Of a stretch of 64,000 nucleotides of DNA, positions 1 to 8,776 are shown in pieces. The notes below the pieces were generated by a model. That model did no database searches, had not been told where the DNA came from, and saw nothing but the letters and a program-made list of their open reading frames with translations. Source of the stretch: Afifella marina DSM 2698. GTDB lineage: Bacteria > Pseudomonadota > Alphaproteobacteria > Rhizobiales > Afifellaceae. How positions within the stretch are numbered: the first letter of the stretch is position 1; every line of letters starts with the position of its first letter. The position numbers and the translations under genes are program-made. The stretch is taken from contig NZ_FMVW01000004.1 in the NCBI RefSeq assembly GCF_900102695.1, positions 186,001 to 250,000 of the forward strand, given 5' to 3'.

Positions 1-1074
1 CAACGACATCACCTTCGGCACGCGGCCTTGCGAGATGACGTTCATGTTGAGCGAGAAACGCACTTCGAGATCGGCACGCTTGAAGAGCGATTCCATCATC
101 AGGTCGGGATCGACCGTGCGGCTCTTCGGCTCGATGACGATGCGCACGTCTTCTGCACTCTCGTCGCGAACGTCGCCGACGAGCGGCAATTTGCGCGCCT
201 CGATCTGGTTTGCGATCTGCTCGATCAGCCGCCCCTTCTGCACCTGATAGGGGATTTCGGTGATGATCGCAGACCACGACCCCCGGCTGCCTTCCTCTTT
301 TTCCCAACGGGCACGCACGCGCATCATGCCGCGTCCGGTCGAATAGGCTTCGAGGCGATCAGAGGCGGGGGAGACAATAACGCCGCCGGTCGGAAAATCC
401 GGGCCTGGGACGAATTCGAGCAGCTTCTCGGCGCTCGCATTCGGGTGCTTGATGAGGTGGAGAGCCGCGTCGCACAATTCGGCCGCGTTGTGCGGAGGAA
501 TGTTGGTCGCCATGCCGACGGCGATGCCGGATGCGCCGTTCGCCAGAAGGTTCGGGAAGGCACCCGGAAGGACGACCGGCTCCTCATCCTCGCCATCGTA
601 GGTGGCACGGAAGTCGACGGCATTCTCGTCGATGCCTTCAAGCAGAAGGTTCGCGACTTCGGTCAGCCGCGCCTCGGTGTAGCGCATGGCGGCCGCGTTA
701 TCGCCGTCGACATTGCCGAAATTGCCCTGACCGTCGACGAGCGGATAGCGAACAGCAAAGCTCTGGGCCAAGCGGACCATCGCGTCATAGATCGCCTGGT
801 CGCCATGCGGGTGAAAATTACCCATCACCTCGCCCACGACCTTCGCGGACTTCTTGAAGCCCGACCCCGGCAGAAGCCGCATCAGACGCATGGCGTGCAG
901 GATGCGCCGGTGGACGGGCTTCAGCCCGTCGCGCACGTCCGGCAGCGCCCGATTCATGATCGTGGAAAGCGCGTAGGCGAGATAGCGCTCTTCAAGCGCT
1001 TCACGCAGATTGATGGGGACGATGTTCCCGTCGCCCTCGCCTCCGCCTGGAGGCGGAATCAGTTCCTTGCCCAT
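1..1074 (-). CDS. parC: DNA topoisomerase IV subunit A, N-terminal part (cut by window edge)
   Basis: The - strand reads open from an ATG at 1074 to base 1 (358 codons) and continues outside the window. The product is the breakage-reunion subunit of topoisomerase IV, which decatenates daughter chromosomes with ParE. Visible motifs are '[17 protein letters not shown]', '[16 protein letters not shown]', '[17 protein letters not shown]' and '[16 protein letters not shown]', followed by 'MRYTEARLT', which contains the region of the active-site tyrosine. The YTEARLT wording and the short glycine-rich N-terminus ([16 protein letters not shown]) fit alphaproteobacterial ParC better than GyrA, but the C-terminal domain that would settle it is missing. 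It is divergent from ruvX, 64 bp away. Confidence 0.9.
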   Translation of the reverse strand, partial: MGKELIPPPGGGEGDGNIVPINLREALEERYLAYALSTIMNRALPDVRDGLKPVHRRILHAMRLMRLLPGSGFKKSAKVVGEVMGNFHPHGDQAIYDAMVRLAQSFAVRYPLVDGQGNFGNVDGDNAAAMRYTEARLTEVANLLLEGIDENAVDFRATYDGEDEEPVVLPGAFPNLLANGASGIAVGMATNIPPHNAAELCDAALHLIKHPNASAEKLLEFVPGPDFPTGGVIVSPASDRLEAYSTGRGMMRVRARWEKEEGSRGSWSAIITEIPYQVQKGRLIEQIANQIEARKLPLVGDVRDESAEDVRIVIEPKSRTVDPDLMMESLFKRADLEVRFSLNMNVISQGRVPKVMSL

Positions 1075-1138
1075 GGCGCCCTATGTGGCGAATTCTTGAA
1101 GCCGCGACAATGCACGCGGGCCGTGCTAGGCGAATCGA

Positions 1139-1621
1139 ATGGCTGCTGACCTCACAATCGAAGAGTTTTCCACCGCCGCCCCCATCGGAACGCGGCTTGC
1201 GGGCCTCGACCTTGGCACGAAGACCATCGGGATCGCCGTTTCCGATCCAGGTCAAAACGTGGCGAGCCCGGTGACGACCATCCGCCGCGTCAAGTTCGGA
1301 CAGGACGCGGCGAGCCTTCTGTCACTGTGCGCCACGGAGAAAATCGGGGGCCTCGTCCTCGGCCTGCCCGTCAACATGGACGGCAGCGAGGGCCCGCGCT
1401 GTCAGGCGACCCGGGCATTTGTTCGCAATCTGAAGACGCTCACGGACTTGCCGGTCACCTTGTGGGACGAACGCCTGTCCACGATGGCGGTCGAGAGGGC
1501 GATGATCGAAGCCGATCTGTCACGGCGCAAGCGCGCCGAGCGGGTCGATGCGGCGGCGGCCGCTTATATTCTGCAAGGCGCGCTCGATCGGCTGGCGACA
1601 TTGCGGCGCCAGCGCGTCTGA
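1139..1621 (+). CDS. ruvX: Putative pre-16S rRNA nuclease / Holliday junction resolvase RuvX (YqgF)
   Basis: 160 residues, slightly longer than the usual ~140-150 because of an 18-residue N-terminal extension. It has an RNase H-like fold, implicated in 16S rRNA 5' maturation and historically named a Holliday junction resolvase. Visible family motifs are '[15 protein letters not shown]' with Asp24, '[13 protein letters not shown]' at about 75-86, 'WDERLST' with Glu111, and '[11 protein letters not shown]' with Asp137, so the acidic active-site set is present. The ATG at 1139 has no clear Shine-Dalgarno sequence; a later start near the conserved [10 protein letters not shown] is possible. It converges with the acyl-CoA dehydrogenase gene, 3 bp apart. 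Confidence 0.93.
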   Translation: MAADLTIEEFSTAAPIGTRLAGLDLGTKTIGIAVSDPGQNVASPVTTIRRVKFGQDAASLLSLCATEKIGGLVLGLPVNMDGSEGPRCQATRAFVRNLKTLTDLPVTLWDERLSTMAVERAMIEADLSRRKRAERVDAAAAAYILQGALDRLATLRRQRV

Positions 1622-1624
1622 GGA

Positions 1625-3280
1625 TCAAGGCTCGGGGAATGCGTAATCCAGGAGCGCACGCATGTTGAAGCGCCGGTCCAGCATTCCATAGGTCGAGCGC
1701 CAGGGACGCCCGAGCCGCGTCTCGATGAAGGCGTCGGCGAAGACCGGCGGGAAATCGCGTCGCAAGGCAGCGGCGGCCGCGGTCAATGCCAATTGCTCCG
1801 TCAGCACACGTGCGCTTCCCTCGTCCTCCATGGCGACTTCGGCGGCGGCGGCGAGAACGTCAACGGCTGCACGGCCATTGTTGCCGAGCTCCTGGCGGAA
1901 GTTTTCAAGAACCATCGCCAGGATCTGAGGATCGCGACCGAGCACTCGCAGCACGTCGAGCGCCATGACATTGCCGGAACCTTCCCAGATGGCGTTGACC
2001 GGCGCCTCACGCACCAGGCGCGTCATGATGCTTTCCTCGACATAGCCATTGCCGCCGAGGCATTCCATCGTCTCGGCCAGGAAGGGCTGCGCCGATTTGC
2101 AGATCCAGTATTTTGCAACGGGCGTCATGAGCCGCGCGAAGGCTTCTTCTTCCGGCCTGTCGGCGGCAAGATCGAAGGCCTCCGCGAGGCGGAAGGACAG
2201 AGCTGCCGCCGCTGCGAGATCGAGCGTCAGATCGCATAAGACGCGCTGCATCAGCGGCTTGTCGATGAGCTCAGAGCCAAAGACGTGGCGATGGCGACTA
2301 TGGTGCACTGCTTCGGCGAGCCCTGCACGCATCAGCCCGGTCGAGGCTACGGCGCAATCGAGGCGGGTATAGGTCACCATCTCGATGATCGTCCTCACCC
2401 CATGGCCTTCTTCGCCCACCATCCAGGCGTGGGCGCCATCAAATTCCGCCTCCGACGAGGCGTTGGAGCGATTGCCGAGCTTATCCTTCAGGCGCTCGAA
2501 GCGGATGGCATTCGCCGTTCCATCCGGCAAAAAGCGAGGCATCAAAAAGCAGCTCAGGCCGTTTTCCGTCTGTGCAAGGACGAGGAAGGCGTCCGACATC
2601 GGCGCCGACATGAACCATTTGTGGCCCGTCAATCGGTGGAAGCCCTGGTTCGTCGGCTCGGCATGGGTGCGGTTCTGGCGCACATCCGTGCCGCCCTGCT
2701 TCTCCGTCATGCCCATGCCGATCGTCACGCCCTGCTTTTCGGCAGGATTGCGCGAGGCGCGGTCGTAGGTGCGCGACAGAAGCCTCGGCCCCCATTCGCT
2801 CAAGAGATCTGGGCTGTGCCGCAAAGTGGCGATCGACGCATTCGTCATCGTCATCGGGCAAATATGGCCGCACTCGGCCTGCGCGGTCATGTAGAGCCGG
2901 GCGGCGCGGGCCCGGTGCCGGACGGGTTCTTCCTCCCCGCCGCGCTCCCAGACCGAGCAATGCAGGCCCGAGGCGACCGAGCGACGCATCAAGGCGTGAT
3001 AGGCCGGATGGAACTCGACCTCGTTGATGCGCCGGCCCCAGGCATCGTAACGCTTCAATTCCGGCAGATCGCTGTTGGCGAGGCGAGCGAATTCGCGCGC
3101 CTCGCCGCTTCCCCAGAAGCGGCCATTCTGCTGCAGATTCTCGCGGATCGGATCGGCGAACCCGGCGCACATCAAATCGAGGAGCGGGTCCGTTTGAAAC
3201 AGGTCAAGATTGATGCGCGGCGGCGTCTGATTGAACACCGCATGCGTGGCTTCCCGGCCTGGATTCATTGTCTCTGTCAT
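1625..3280 (-). CDS. aidB: Acyl-CoA dehydrogenase, AidB type
   Basis: A flavoprotein of about 551 residues in the AidB branch of the acyl-CoA dehydrogenases (E. coli AidB is about 541). AidB binds DNA and FAD and is induced in the adaptive response to alkylation; its real substrate is not settled. Visible AidB-like features are the N-terminal 'HAVFNQTPPRINLDLFQTD', the flavin-site stretch 'GMGMTEKQGGTDVRQN' and 'VREAPVNAIWEGSGNVMAL', which spans the catalytic-glutamate region. The open frame extends nine codons further to a TTG at 3307; the ATG at 3280 is preferred, and an ATG at 3268 is also possible. No Ada-type regulator is nearby, so alkylation induction cannot be inferred here. Confidence 0.85.
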   Translation of the reverse strand: MTETMNPGREATHAVFNQTPPRINLDLFQTDPLLDLMCAGFADPIRENLQQNGRFWGSGEAREFARLANSDLPELKRYDAWGRRINEVEFHPAYHALMRRSVASGLHCSVWERGGEEEPVRHRARAARLYMTAQAECGHICPMTMTNASIATLRHSPDLLSEWGPRLLSRTYDRASRNPAEKQGVTIGMGMTEKQGGTDVRQNRTHAEPTNQGFHRLTGHKWFMSAPMSDAFLVLAQTENGLSCFLMPRFLPDGTANAIRFERLKDKLGNRSNASSEAEFDGAHAWMVGEEGHGVRTIIEMVTYTRLDCAVASTGLMRAGLAEAVHHSRHRHVFGSELIDKPLMQRVLCDLTLDLAAAAALSFRLAEAFDLAADRPEEEAFARLMTPVAKYWICKSAQPFLAETMECLGGNGYVEESIMTRLVREAPVNAIWEGSGNVMALDVLRVLGRDPQILAMVLENFRQELGNNGRAAVDVLAAAAEVAMEDEGSARVLTEQLALTAAAAALRRDFPPVFADAFIETRLGRPWRSTYGMLDRRFNMRALLDYAFPEP

Positions 3281-3443
3281 AGGTTGAGCCTGCACGAATC
3301 CGCGCAATATTAAAGCTTTTTCCGCAGAGCTTTAAGCGGCGCTCACAAGCCCGTGTCGGAGCTGCAAACGTGGGGGAAAAACGCCGCGGTCGCCCTCTCC
3401 CATGTTGCCGTATTGGACGATTGTGCCTATAGGCACCCCTTTA

Positions 3444-4394
3444 ATGACCCCAGTATCCTCTTTCTCCCATCAGCACCTTCTCGGTATTGAAGGGTTGTCT
3501 CCGCTCGAGATCGGTTCGCTTTTAGATCTCGCTGAGGAGCAAATCGCCGTCTCTCGCCAGATTGAAAAGAAGAAGCAGACCCTGCGCGGACGCACGCAGA
3601 TCAATCTGTTCTTCGAGGCGTCGACACGAACGCAATCGAGTTTCGAGCTCGCCGGCAAACGGCTCGGCGCCGATGTCATGAATATGGCTGTCTCTTCTTC
3701 CTCGGTGAAGAAGGGCGAGACCCTGATCGACACGGCCATGACCTTGAATGCCATGCGGCCGGATATTCTGGTCGTGCGCCATCATGCGGCCGGCGCCGTC
3801 GAGCTTCTTGCTCAAAAGGTCGAATGTTCGGTGATCAACGCTGGCGACGGCGCTCACGAGCATCCCACGCAAGCGCTCCTCGATGCTCTCACGATCCGCC
3901 GTCACAAGGGCCGCCTCGACGGGCTGACCGTCGCGATCTGCGGCGACATTCGTCATTCGCGCGTCGCACGTTCGAACATCCTTCTGCTCATGGGGATGGG
4001 CGCACGGATCCGGCTGATCGCTCCATCCACTCTGCTGCCGTCCAACATCGAGTGCTACGGCGCGGAAGTCTTCAACGACATGCGCACCGGGCTCAAGGAC
4101 GCCGACGTCGTCATGATGCTGCGGCTCCAGCGCGAACGCATGACAGCCGCGTATGTCCCGAGCATCCGAGAATATTTCCGCTATTACGGGCTCGACGAGG
4201 AGAAGCTCGCCCTCGCCAAGCCGGATGCGTTGGTCATGCATCCCGGTCCGATGAACCGCGGCGTGGAGATCGATCCTCTCGTGGCCGATGGTCCGCAAAG
4301 CGTGATCCGCGAACAAGTGGAGATGGGCGTGGCCGTGCGAATGGCCGTCCTCGAAGCCCTCGCCCAACACCTGCCGAACAGCACACAGACCTAA
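3444..4394 (+). CDS. pyrB: Aspartate carbamoyltransferase catalytic subunit
   Basis: Condenses carbamoyl phosphate with L-aspartate in the first committed step of pyrimidine synthesis. From the ATG at 3444 the protein is 316 residues, the usual size; an in-frame upstream ATG at 3402 would add 14 unconserved residues. The carbamoyl-phosphate loop is '[11 protein letters not shown]' (about 58-68), with QS where many enzymes have RT, followed by '[10 protein letters not shown]' (about 140-149) and '[13 protein letters not shown]' near the C-terminus. No pyrI is present. The partner expected from this family is the non-catalytic dihydroorotase-like protein encoded at 5294-6601. The usual tight junction with that gene is broken here by a 0.9-kb low-GC segment carrying antisense genes. 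Confidence 0.97.
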   Translation: MTPVSSFSHQHLLGIEGLSPLEIGSLLDLAEEQIAVSRQIEKKKQTLRGRTQINLFFEASTRTQSSFELAGKRLGADVMNMAVSSSSVKKGETLIDTAMTLNAMRPDILVVRHHAAGAVELLAQKVECSVINAGDGAHEHPTQALLDALTIRRHKGRLDGLTVAICGDIRHSRVARSNILLLMGMGARIRLIAPSTLLPSNIECYGAEVFNDMRTGLKDADVVMMLRLQRERMTAAYVPSIREYFRYYGLDEEKLALAKPDALVMHPGPMNRGVEIDPLVADGPQSVIREQVEMGVAVRMAVLEALAQHLPNSTQT

Positions 4395-4413
4395 ATACAC
4401 GCAAACGCAATAT

Positions 4414-4653
4414 TCATAAAAATATGTCGTCTAACACGGAAATTAGCTTTTCCGCCCCAGCCTTCACGAAAACCTTTTTCAATACCTCTCTTGAGACCGC
4501 CTTCACTTCACCAATTCTGCTCTGGATATCCTTATCGGCCGCGTTTAGTTGTAGAATTTTATCGACTAACTCGGGCGGGAGACTTATATGCCGCAAATCA
4601 TTTATGCTGATTTGTCCGCCAGTTTCATTGTTTATATTTCCAATATTAACCAT
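4414..4653 (-). CDS. Small protein of unknown function, second gene of an AT-rich two-gene cassette
   Basis: 79 residues, not recognised. The start is well supported: the ATG at 4653 sits 7 bases after a strong GAGGAGG Shine-Dalgarno sequence, and the gene overlaps the end of the upstream membrane-protein gene by 8 bp, suggesting translational coupling. The N-terminus (MVNIGNINNETGGQISIND) is rich in Asn, Gly and Ile in an alternating pattern, suggesting a short beta element. The remainder (about 25-79) looks helical and amphipathic, with alternating charged and hydrophobic residues ending LISVLDDIFL. There is no signal peptide or transmembrane segment. Base composition is clearly lower in GC than flanking pyrB and pyrC, consistent with transfer. 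An in-frame upstream start at 4734 would add 27 residues inside the preceding gene and is unlikely. Confidence 0.6.
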   Translation of the reverse strand: MVNIGNINNETGGQISINDLRHISLPPELVDKILQLNAADKDIQSRIGEVKAVSREVLKKVFVKAGAEKLISVLDDIFL

Positions 4654-5215
4654 CAGCCTTCCTCCTCGTTTCATTGTCCTCTGGCGGAACAGCTCCCTCA
4701 TAGAATATTGCTTCTGCACCAGCCTTATTAACAAACTCTCGGATGTTTATATCCGAACTATTTACAGAGTTATCAACATGGAAATTATACGTCTTGACCA
4801 ATGTCTCACTCAATGCGGATGAAATTGCCCCCAAAAACTCATCTATTTCCGCCTCTTTTCTAGATACAAGGCTGTACTTCTCATTGTCTCCAGACATAAA
4901 AAATCCCCAGTACAATGTCGTGAACGTTGGTTTATATTTATCATTCGTTTTCACATCATATACGAAATACGCCAAAGCTGCGGAACAAATTAAAAATATT
5001 ATGAACGCCGGTGCGGCTTCGGATATATAGAATACCACAAAACAAGACACAGACACAAAAGATAATATCTTAATACGAACCCAAATATCTTCATCGTTAT
5101 CATGGCGAAAATGACGGATTATTTTTTGTGTTTTACGTATATGGCTAATTGCATACCGTTCGATTGAATTCGATTTCGTGACTGTGATGTGATTTTGATC
5201 AACTGAGACCTGCAT
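4646..5215 (-). CDS. Two-TM membrane protein resembling DUF6232, first gene of the AT-rich cassette
   Basis: 189 residues. Residues 1-30 contain 'HITVTKSNSIERYAISHIRK', which looks like the beta-rich 'vTn-r-Y.I..I' opening of DUF6232-type proteins. Two hydrophobic helices follow at about 48-65 and 68-86. A soluble segment then contains 'GDNEKYSLVSRKEAEIDEF' (about 109-127) and an amphipathic helix to about 140, again as in that family, and a polar tail of about 45 residues ends the protein. The DUF6232 match is from memory of the pattern and is tentative; the family has no established function known to me. The ATG at 5215 follows a GGGGGAG Shine-Dalgarno sequence. The gene runs antisense to the pyr operon and is low in GC. 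It is probably an inner-membrane protein acting with its small downstream partner. Confidence 0.65.
   Translation of the reverse strand: MQVSVDQNHITVTKSNSIERYAISHIRKTQKIIRHFRHDNDEDIWVRIKILSFVSVSCFVVFYISEAAPAFIIFLICSAALAYFVYDVKTNDKYKPTFTTLYWGFFMSGDNEKYSLVSRKEAEIDEFLGAISSALSETLVKTYNFHVDNSVNSSDINIREFVNKAGAEAIFYEGAVPPEDNETRRKADG
4657..4667 (-). promoter_or_regulatory. Strong ribosome binding site fixing the start of the 79-residue cassette gene
   Basis: The - strand reads GAGGAGGAAGG immediately before GCTGATG. This near-perfect anti-16S match lies inside the last codons of the upstream cassette gene and decides the ATG at 4653 over the in-frame start at 4734. It implies efficient, probably coupled, translation of the small protein. 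Confidence 0.75.
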
Positions 5216-5293
5216 CGTACTCCCCCAAGATCGTAGTCTCCGAATTTATTTGAAATCGCATCGGATGCAACGAATAGAAAGCCAAGGCGCAAC

Positions 5294-6601
5294 ATGACGC
5301 AACCTGCGATACTTACCAATGCCCGCATCGTCGATCCCGCACGCGGTCTCGACAGCCCCGGCGCCGTCGTCGTCTCCGACGGGCGCATCGTCGCCGCGGG
5401 TCCCGAAGCTCATAACCATGGTGTTCCCGAAGGCTGGGAGGTCGTCGACTGCACCGGCAAGACGATCATCCCTGGCCTCGTCGATATGCGGGTCTTTGTG
5501 GGCGAGCCCGGCGCTGAACATCTGGAAACGCTGGAAACAGCAAGCCGTGCGGCCGCAGCCGGCGGCGTCACCACCATCGTCACCATGCCGGACACGGACC
5601 CGGTGATCGACGATCCCGCGCTCGTCGATTTCGTCCTGCGCCGCGCCACGCACAACGCGCTCGTGCACGTTCATCCGATGGCGGCGGTCAGCAAGGGCCT
5701 CAAGGGGGAGGAACTTTCCGAGTTCGGTCTCCTCAAAGACGCCGGCGCCGTCGCTTTTTCCGAGGGGCGAAAATCCCTTCGTTCGGCTCAGGTGATGCGC
5801 AATGCCCTCACCTATGCGCGCGATTTTGACGCGCTCATCGTCCACCATACCGAAGACGCCGACCTCGCCCGCGCAGGCGTCATGAATGCCGGAGAGATCG
5901 CGACGCGGCTCGGACTTCCGGGGATACCGCGCGAAGCCGAAACGATCATGCTCGACCGCGACCTGCGGCTGGCCAAGCTTACCCGCGGGCGCTACCACGC
6001 AGCCCAGCTTTCTTGCGCAGATTCCATCGCCGTTCTGCGCCAGGCGAAAGAAAATGGTGCTGGCGTTACAGCGGGAGCGGCGATCGCGCATCTCGCGTTG
6101 AACGAGGGCGATATCGGCTCCTACCGAACGTTCTTCAAAATGTCGCCGCCTCTTAGAAGCGAAGACGACCGGCAGGCGATGGTGGCAGCGCTTGCCGACG
6201 GGACGCTCGACGTCATCGTTTCCGGGCACGACCCGCAGGACGTGGAAGGAAAGCGGCAACCATTCGCGGAGGCAGCGGACGGAGCCGTGGGCCTGGAAAC
6301 CCTCCTCTCGGTGGGCCTGCGTCTCGTCCACAGCGGCGAGGTCCCTCTGATGCGTCTCATCGAAGCGATGGCGACAACGCCGGCACGCCTTCTCGGCCTG
6401 CCTGTTGGGACACTTCGCCCTGGCGCGCCGGCGGATCTGGCGATCGTCGATCTCGACAAGCCATGGGTTGTGAAGGAAGAAAGCCTGCATTCCCGCTCGA
6501 AGAACACCTGCTTCGAAGGGGCGCGGCTGACTGGCCAGGTGGTTCGCACACTGGTTGCCGGCAAAACCGTCTATCCTTATGGAGATGGGCAACGAAATTA
6601 G
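5294..6601 (+). CDS. pyrC: Dihydroorotase-like protein lacking the metal ligands (PyrC'/PyrX type)
   Basis: 435 residues with the amidohydrolase fold of class I dihydroorotase. Active enzymes carry a DxHxH metal motif in 'GxxDxHVHxREPG'; here the same place reads 'GLVDMRVFVGEPG' (about 61-73), so both histidines are replaced (Arg66, Phe68). The later 'SGHDPQDVEGK' is also altered from the catalytic TDHAPH. From established knowledge, such pseudo-dihydroorotases in pseudomonads and rhizobia assemble with PyrB and are needed for ATCase assembly, while a separate true dihydroorotase does the chemistry. The same role is inferred here. The ATG at 5294 follows AAGGCGCAAC. It is followed by plsY after 24 bp. 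Confidence 0.9.
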   Translation: MTQPAILTNARIVDPARGLDSPGAVVVSDGRIVAAGPEAHNHGVPEGWEVVDCTGKTIIPGLVDMRVFVGEPGAEHLETLETASRAAAAGGVTTIVTMPDTDPVIDDPALVDFVLRRATHNALVHVHPMAAVSKGLKGEELSEFGLLKDAGAVAFSEGRKSLRSAQVMRNALTYARDFDALIVHHTEDADLARAGVMNAGEIATRLGLPGIPREAETIMLDRDLRLAKLTRGRYHAAQLSCADSIAVLRQAKENGAGVTAGAAIAHLALNEGDIGSYRTFFKMSPPLRSEDDRQAMVAALADGTLDVIVSGHDPQDVEGKRQPFAEAADGAVGLETLLSVGLRLVHSGEVPLMRLIEAMATTPARLLGLPVGTLRPGAPADLAIVDLDKPWVVKEESLHSRSKNTCFEGARLTGQVVRTLVAGKTVYPYGDGQRN

Positions 6602-6625
6602 GCCACAGAAACGGGGGCAGAAGCT

Positions 6626-7240
6626 GTGACCGCCGATGCGAGCAATTGGACACTTCTCCTGCCAACCCTGATCGGCGGCCTTGTTCTCGGCTACCTCTTC
6701 GGGTCCATACCCTCCGGCCTGATCCTCTCGCGGCTGGCCGGGTTTGGCGACATTCGCAAAATCGGCTCCGGCAATATCGGGGCCACCAACGTTTTGCGGA
6801 CCGGCAACAAGAAGCTCGCGGCAGCGACGCTTCTGGCCGATGCGCTCAAGGGCACGATCCCCATTCTCATTGCCTGGCAATGGGGGTTCGAGCCTGCGCT
6901 TGCTGCCGCTTTCGGCGCCTTTCTCGGGCATTGCTTTCCGGTCTGGCTCGGATTTAAGGGCGGCAAAGGCGTCGCCACCTTTTTCGGCATTCTCCTGCCG
7001 CTCTCCTGGCCGACGTTGATTGCGGCGGCGGCGATCTGGATCGGAACCGCGTGGTTCACACGCTATTCGTCCCTTGCGGCGCTGCTGACGAGCGCATTGA
7101 CGCCGGTCATCCTGTTCGTCAGCGGCCAGACGCTCCTGGCCGAGCTCTTCCTCGCGGTCACTTTCATCTTGTGGTACCGGCATCGGGAGAACCTTCGGCG
7201 TCTCCTCAACGGCACCGAATCGAAGATCGGACAGAAGTGA
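6626..7240 (+). CDS. plsY: Glycerol-3-phosphate acyltransferase PlsY
   Basis: Inner-membrane enzyme that transfers an acyl group from acyl-phosphate to glycerol 3-phosphate, the first step of phospholipid synthesis. The protein is 204 residues with about five hydrophobic helices. Signature segments are '[18 protein letters not shown]' (about 22-39), '[15 protein letters not shown]' (about 46-60, phosphate-binding GSGNIGATN), and '[21 protein letters not shown]' around 108-128, here quoted across its core '[15 protein letters not shown]'. The start is GTG at 6626. The stop codon overlaps the proposed GTG start of dprA (GTGA), so the pair is probably co-translated. Confidence 0.95.
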   Translation: MTADASNWTLLLPTLIGGLVLGYLFGSIPSGLILSRLAGFGDIRKIGSGNIGATNVLRTGNKKLAAATLLADALKGTIPILIAWQWGFEPALAAAFGAFLGHCFPVWLGFKGGKGVATFFGILLPLSWPTLIAAAAIWIGTAWFTRYSSLAALLTSALTPVILFVSGQTLLAELFLAVTFILWYRHRENLRRLLNGTESKIGQK

Positions 7241-8370
7241 GCACGCCTCCCCCGGAAGGCGTCCGCCTGACGGCAGAGCAGCGACGGGCCTGGCTCCGTC
7301 TCATCCGGAGCGAGAATGTCGGTCCGCAGACATTTCGCTCCCTGATCAATCATTTCGGCTCGGCCTCTGCGGCTCTCGAAGCGCTTCCCGATCTCTCCCG
7401 CCGAGGCGGCGCGAGACGCAACATCCGGATTGCCAGCGAGGACGACATCGATCGCGAGCTCGCCGCCGCTGAGCGCGCCGGAGCACGCTTCATCGGCATG
7501 GGTGAGCCGGACTACCCGCCGTGGCTGCGTCATGCCGACCAGCCACCTCCACTTATTTGCATGCGGGGCGCATCCGAGGTGCTCGCCCGCCCAGCCATTG
7601 CCATCGTCGGCGCCCGCAATGCCTCTCTCGCGGGACAAAGGATGGCGCAGCGTCTCGCATCTGGGCTCGGAGAGGCCGGCTTCGCGATCGTTTCCGGCCT
7701 CGCCCGCGGCATCGACCAAAGTGCGCACCAGGCCGCCCTTGCGACAGGGACGGTCGCCGTCTTTGCCGGCGGTGTCGACATCGTCTATCCAGAGGAACAT
7801 CGTCCCCTACTCGACAAGATCCTCGCACAGCGGGGAGCCGCCATCAGCGAGATGGCGATGGGTTGGCAGCCACGGGCACGCGATTTTCCGCGCCGCAACC
7901 GAATTATTGCAGGCATGAGCCTTGCGACCGTCGTCGTCGAAGCCGCCGAAAGATCGGGCTCGCTCATCACGGCGCGCCTTGCGCTCGAACAAAACCGGGA
8001 GGTCATGGCTGTCCCCGGATCGCCACTCGATCCCCGTGCTGCCGGCACAAATCGTTTGTTGAAGCAGGGGGCTCATCTGATCACGGAGGCTGCCGACGTC
8101 ATCCAGGCTTTGCCGCAAATCCTCGCACCACCCACGCGAGAGGGTTTCGAACTCCCGCCCGAAGAACCTGAAAAGCAACCTTTGGTTGAGCCCGCAAATG
8201 ATGATCGCAGTCGCATCCTTGAGGCGTTGGGGCCGACTCCGGTGCATGTCGATGAATTGATAGCCCATACCAGGCTCTCCGCCCGCCTCGTGGCCGTCGT
8301 CCTTTTGGAACTTGAACTTGCAGGGCGTCTGGAGCGCCATCCTGGTGGCCGGATCTCTCTCATCTACTGA
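7237..8370 (+). CDS. dprA: DNA-processing protein DprA (Smf)
   Basis: Protects incoming single-stranded DNA and loads RecA during natural transformation; it is also widespread in bacteria not known to be competent. The open frame begins at 7051, but the first 62 codons lie within plsY, so the GTG at 7237 (overlapping the plsY stop as GTGA) is the best start, giving 377 residues. It has an N-terminal HhH/SAM-like region ('[18 protein letters not shown]'), then a Rossmann-like DprA core with 'AIVGARNAS', '[13 protein letters not shown]', 'ISEMAMG' and '[12 protein letters not shown]', and a C-terminal winged-helix segment ('[19 protein letters not shown]'). A comEC homologue lies 50 kb away in this window. 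Confidence 0.95.
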   Translation: MSTPPPEGVRLTAEQRRAWLRLIRSENVGPQTFRSLINHFGSASAALEALPDLSRRGGARRNIRIASEDDIDRELAAAERAGARFIGMGEPDYPPWLRHADQPPPLICMRGASEVLARPAIAIVGARNASLAGQRMAQRLASGLGEAGFAIVSGLARGIDQSAHQAALATGTVAVFAGGVDIVYPEEHRPLLDKILAQRGAAISEMAMGWQPRARDFPRRNRIIAGMSLATVVVEAAERSGSLITARLALEQNREVMAVPGSPLDPRAAGTNRLLKQGAHLITEAADVIQALPQILAPPTREGFELPPEEPEKQPLVEPANDDRSRILEALGPTPVHVDELIAHTRLSARLVAVVLLELELAGRLERHPGGRISLIY

Positions 8371-8397
8371 AGCAGGAGCTCCGCCGGCTCTCCCAGT

Positions 8398-8598
8398 TCA
8401 GTTCTTGGGATTGAAATCATTCAGATTTTCTTCTGTGGCTTCACGCCAGGCTTCAAGTACGACCATCTCGATGAGATAAGCGAGGAATGGCAGATTCGCC
8501 TCATCGGCGCGGCGGCGCCATTGGCTTGCCTCGACAGCGATATCTTCGGCTAAATCCCGCCGTTCCTGTTCATTCAATGTCTGCAAGGCGCGTTGCAT
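8398..8598 (-). CDS. Small hypothetical protein
   Basis: 66 residues with no recognised domain and an overall acidic, probably all-helical composition (for example 'NEQERRDLAEDIAVEASQW' and 'LAYLIEMVVLEAWREATEE'). The reading frame has normal alphaproteobacterial codon use, and it fills the otherwise empty dprA-topA interval on the opposite strand, converging with dprA. The ATG at 8598 lacks a convincing Shine-Dalgarno sequence. It could be a genuine conserved small protein or a chance frame; the regular heptad-like pattern favours a real one. Confidence 0.5.
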   Translation of the reverse strand: MQRALQTLNEQERRDLAEDIAVEASQWRRRADEANLPFLAYLIEMVVLEAWREATEENLNDFNPKN

Positions 8599-8776
8599 CT
8601 TTGGCGCGATTCGTAAATCTGATTACACGCTTTAGTTGATTTTAAGCTAAGAGAACAGGGGGCGAAAGTGCGTCGCCGGCGCACCTTGTCGTCCCGTGGC
8701 CTTGACCGCGCCTGTTTCCCAATCCAAGTGAGGCCGTGCGCGTGCCGCCTTTTTTCCCGCCCAATGGAGTACCCGT

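Noticed and set aside
28-1149. 373-residue open frame on the + strand at the window start
   Set aside because: Complement of parC, whose motifs are clear on the - strand.
3522-4400. 292-residue open frame on the - strand opposite pyrB
   Set aside because: Although it abuts the AT-rich antisense cassette, it has the GC content of pyrB, is fully antisense to it and resembles no protein. It is not a third cassette gene.
4383-5205. Short AGACCT match near both ends of the AT-rich cassette as a possible target-site duplication
   Set aside because: Six bases in different contexts and not at matching boundaries; too short to distinguish from chance.
5246-7183. 645-residue open frame on the - strand opposite pyrC' and plsY
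   Set aside because: It is antisense to two conserved genes, its composition mirrors their codons, and it shows no domain. Long shadow frames are expected at this GC content.
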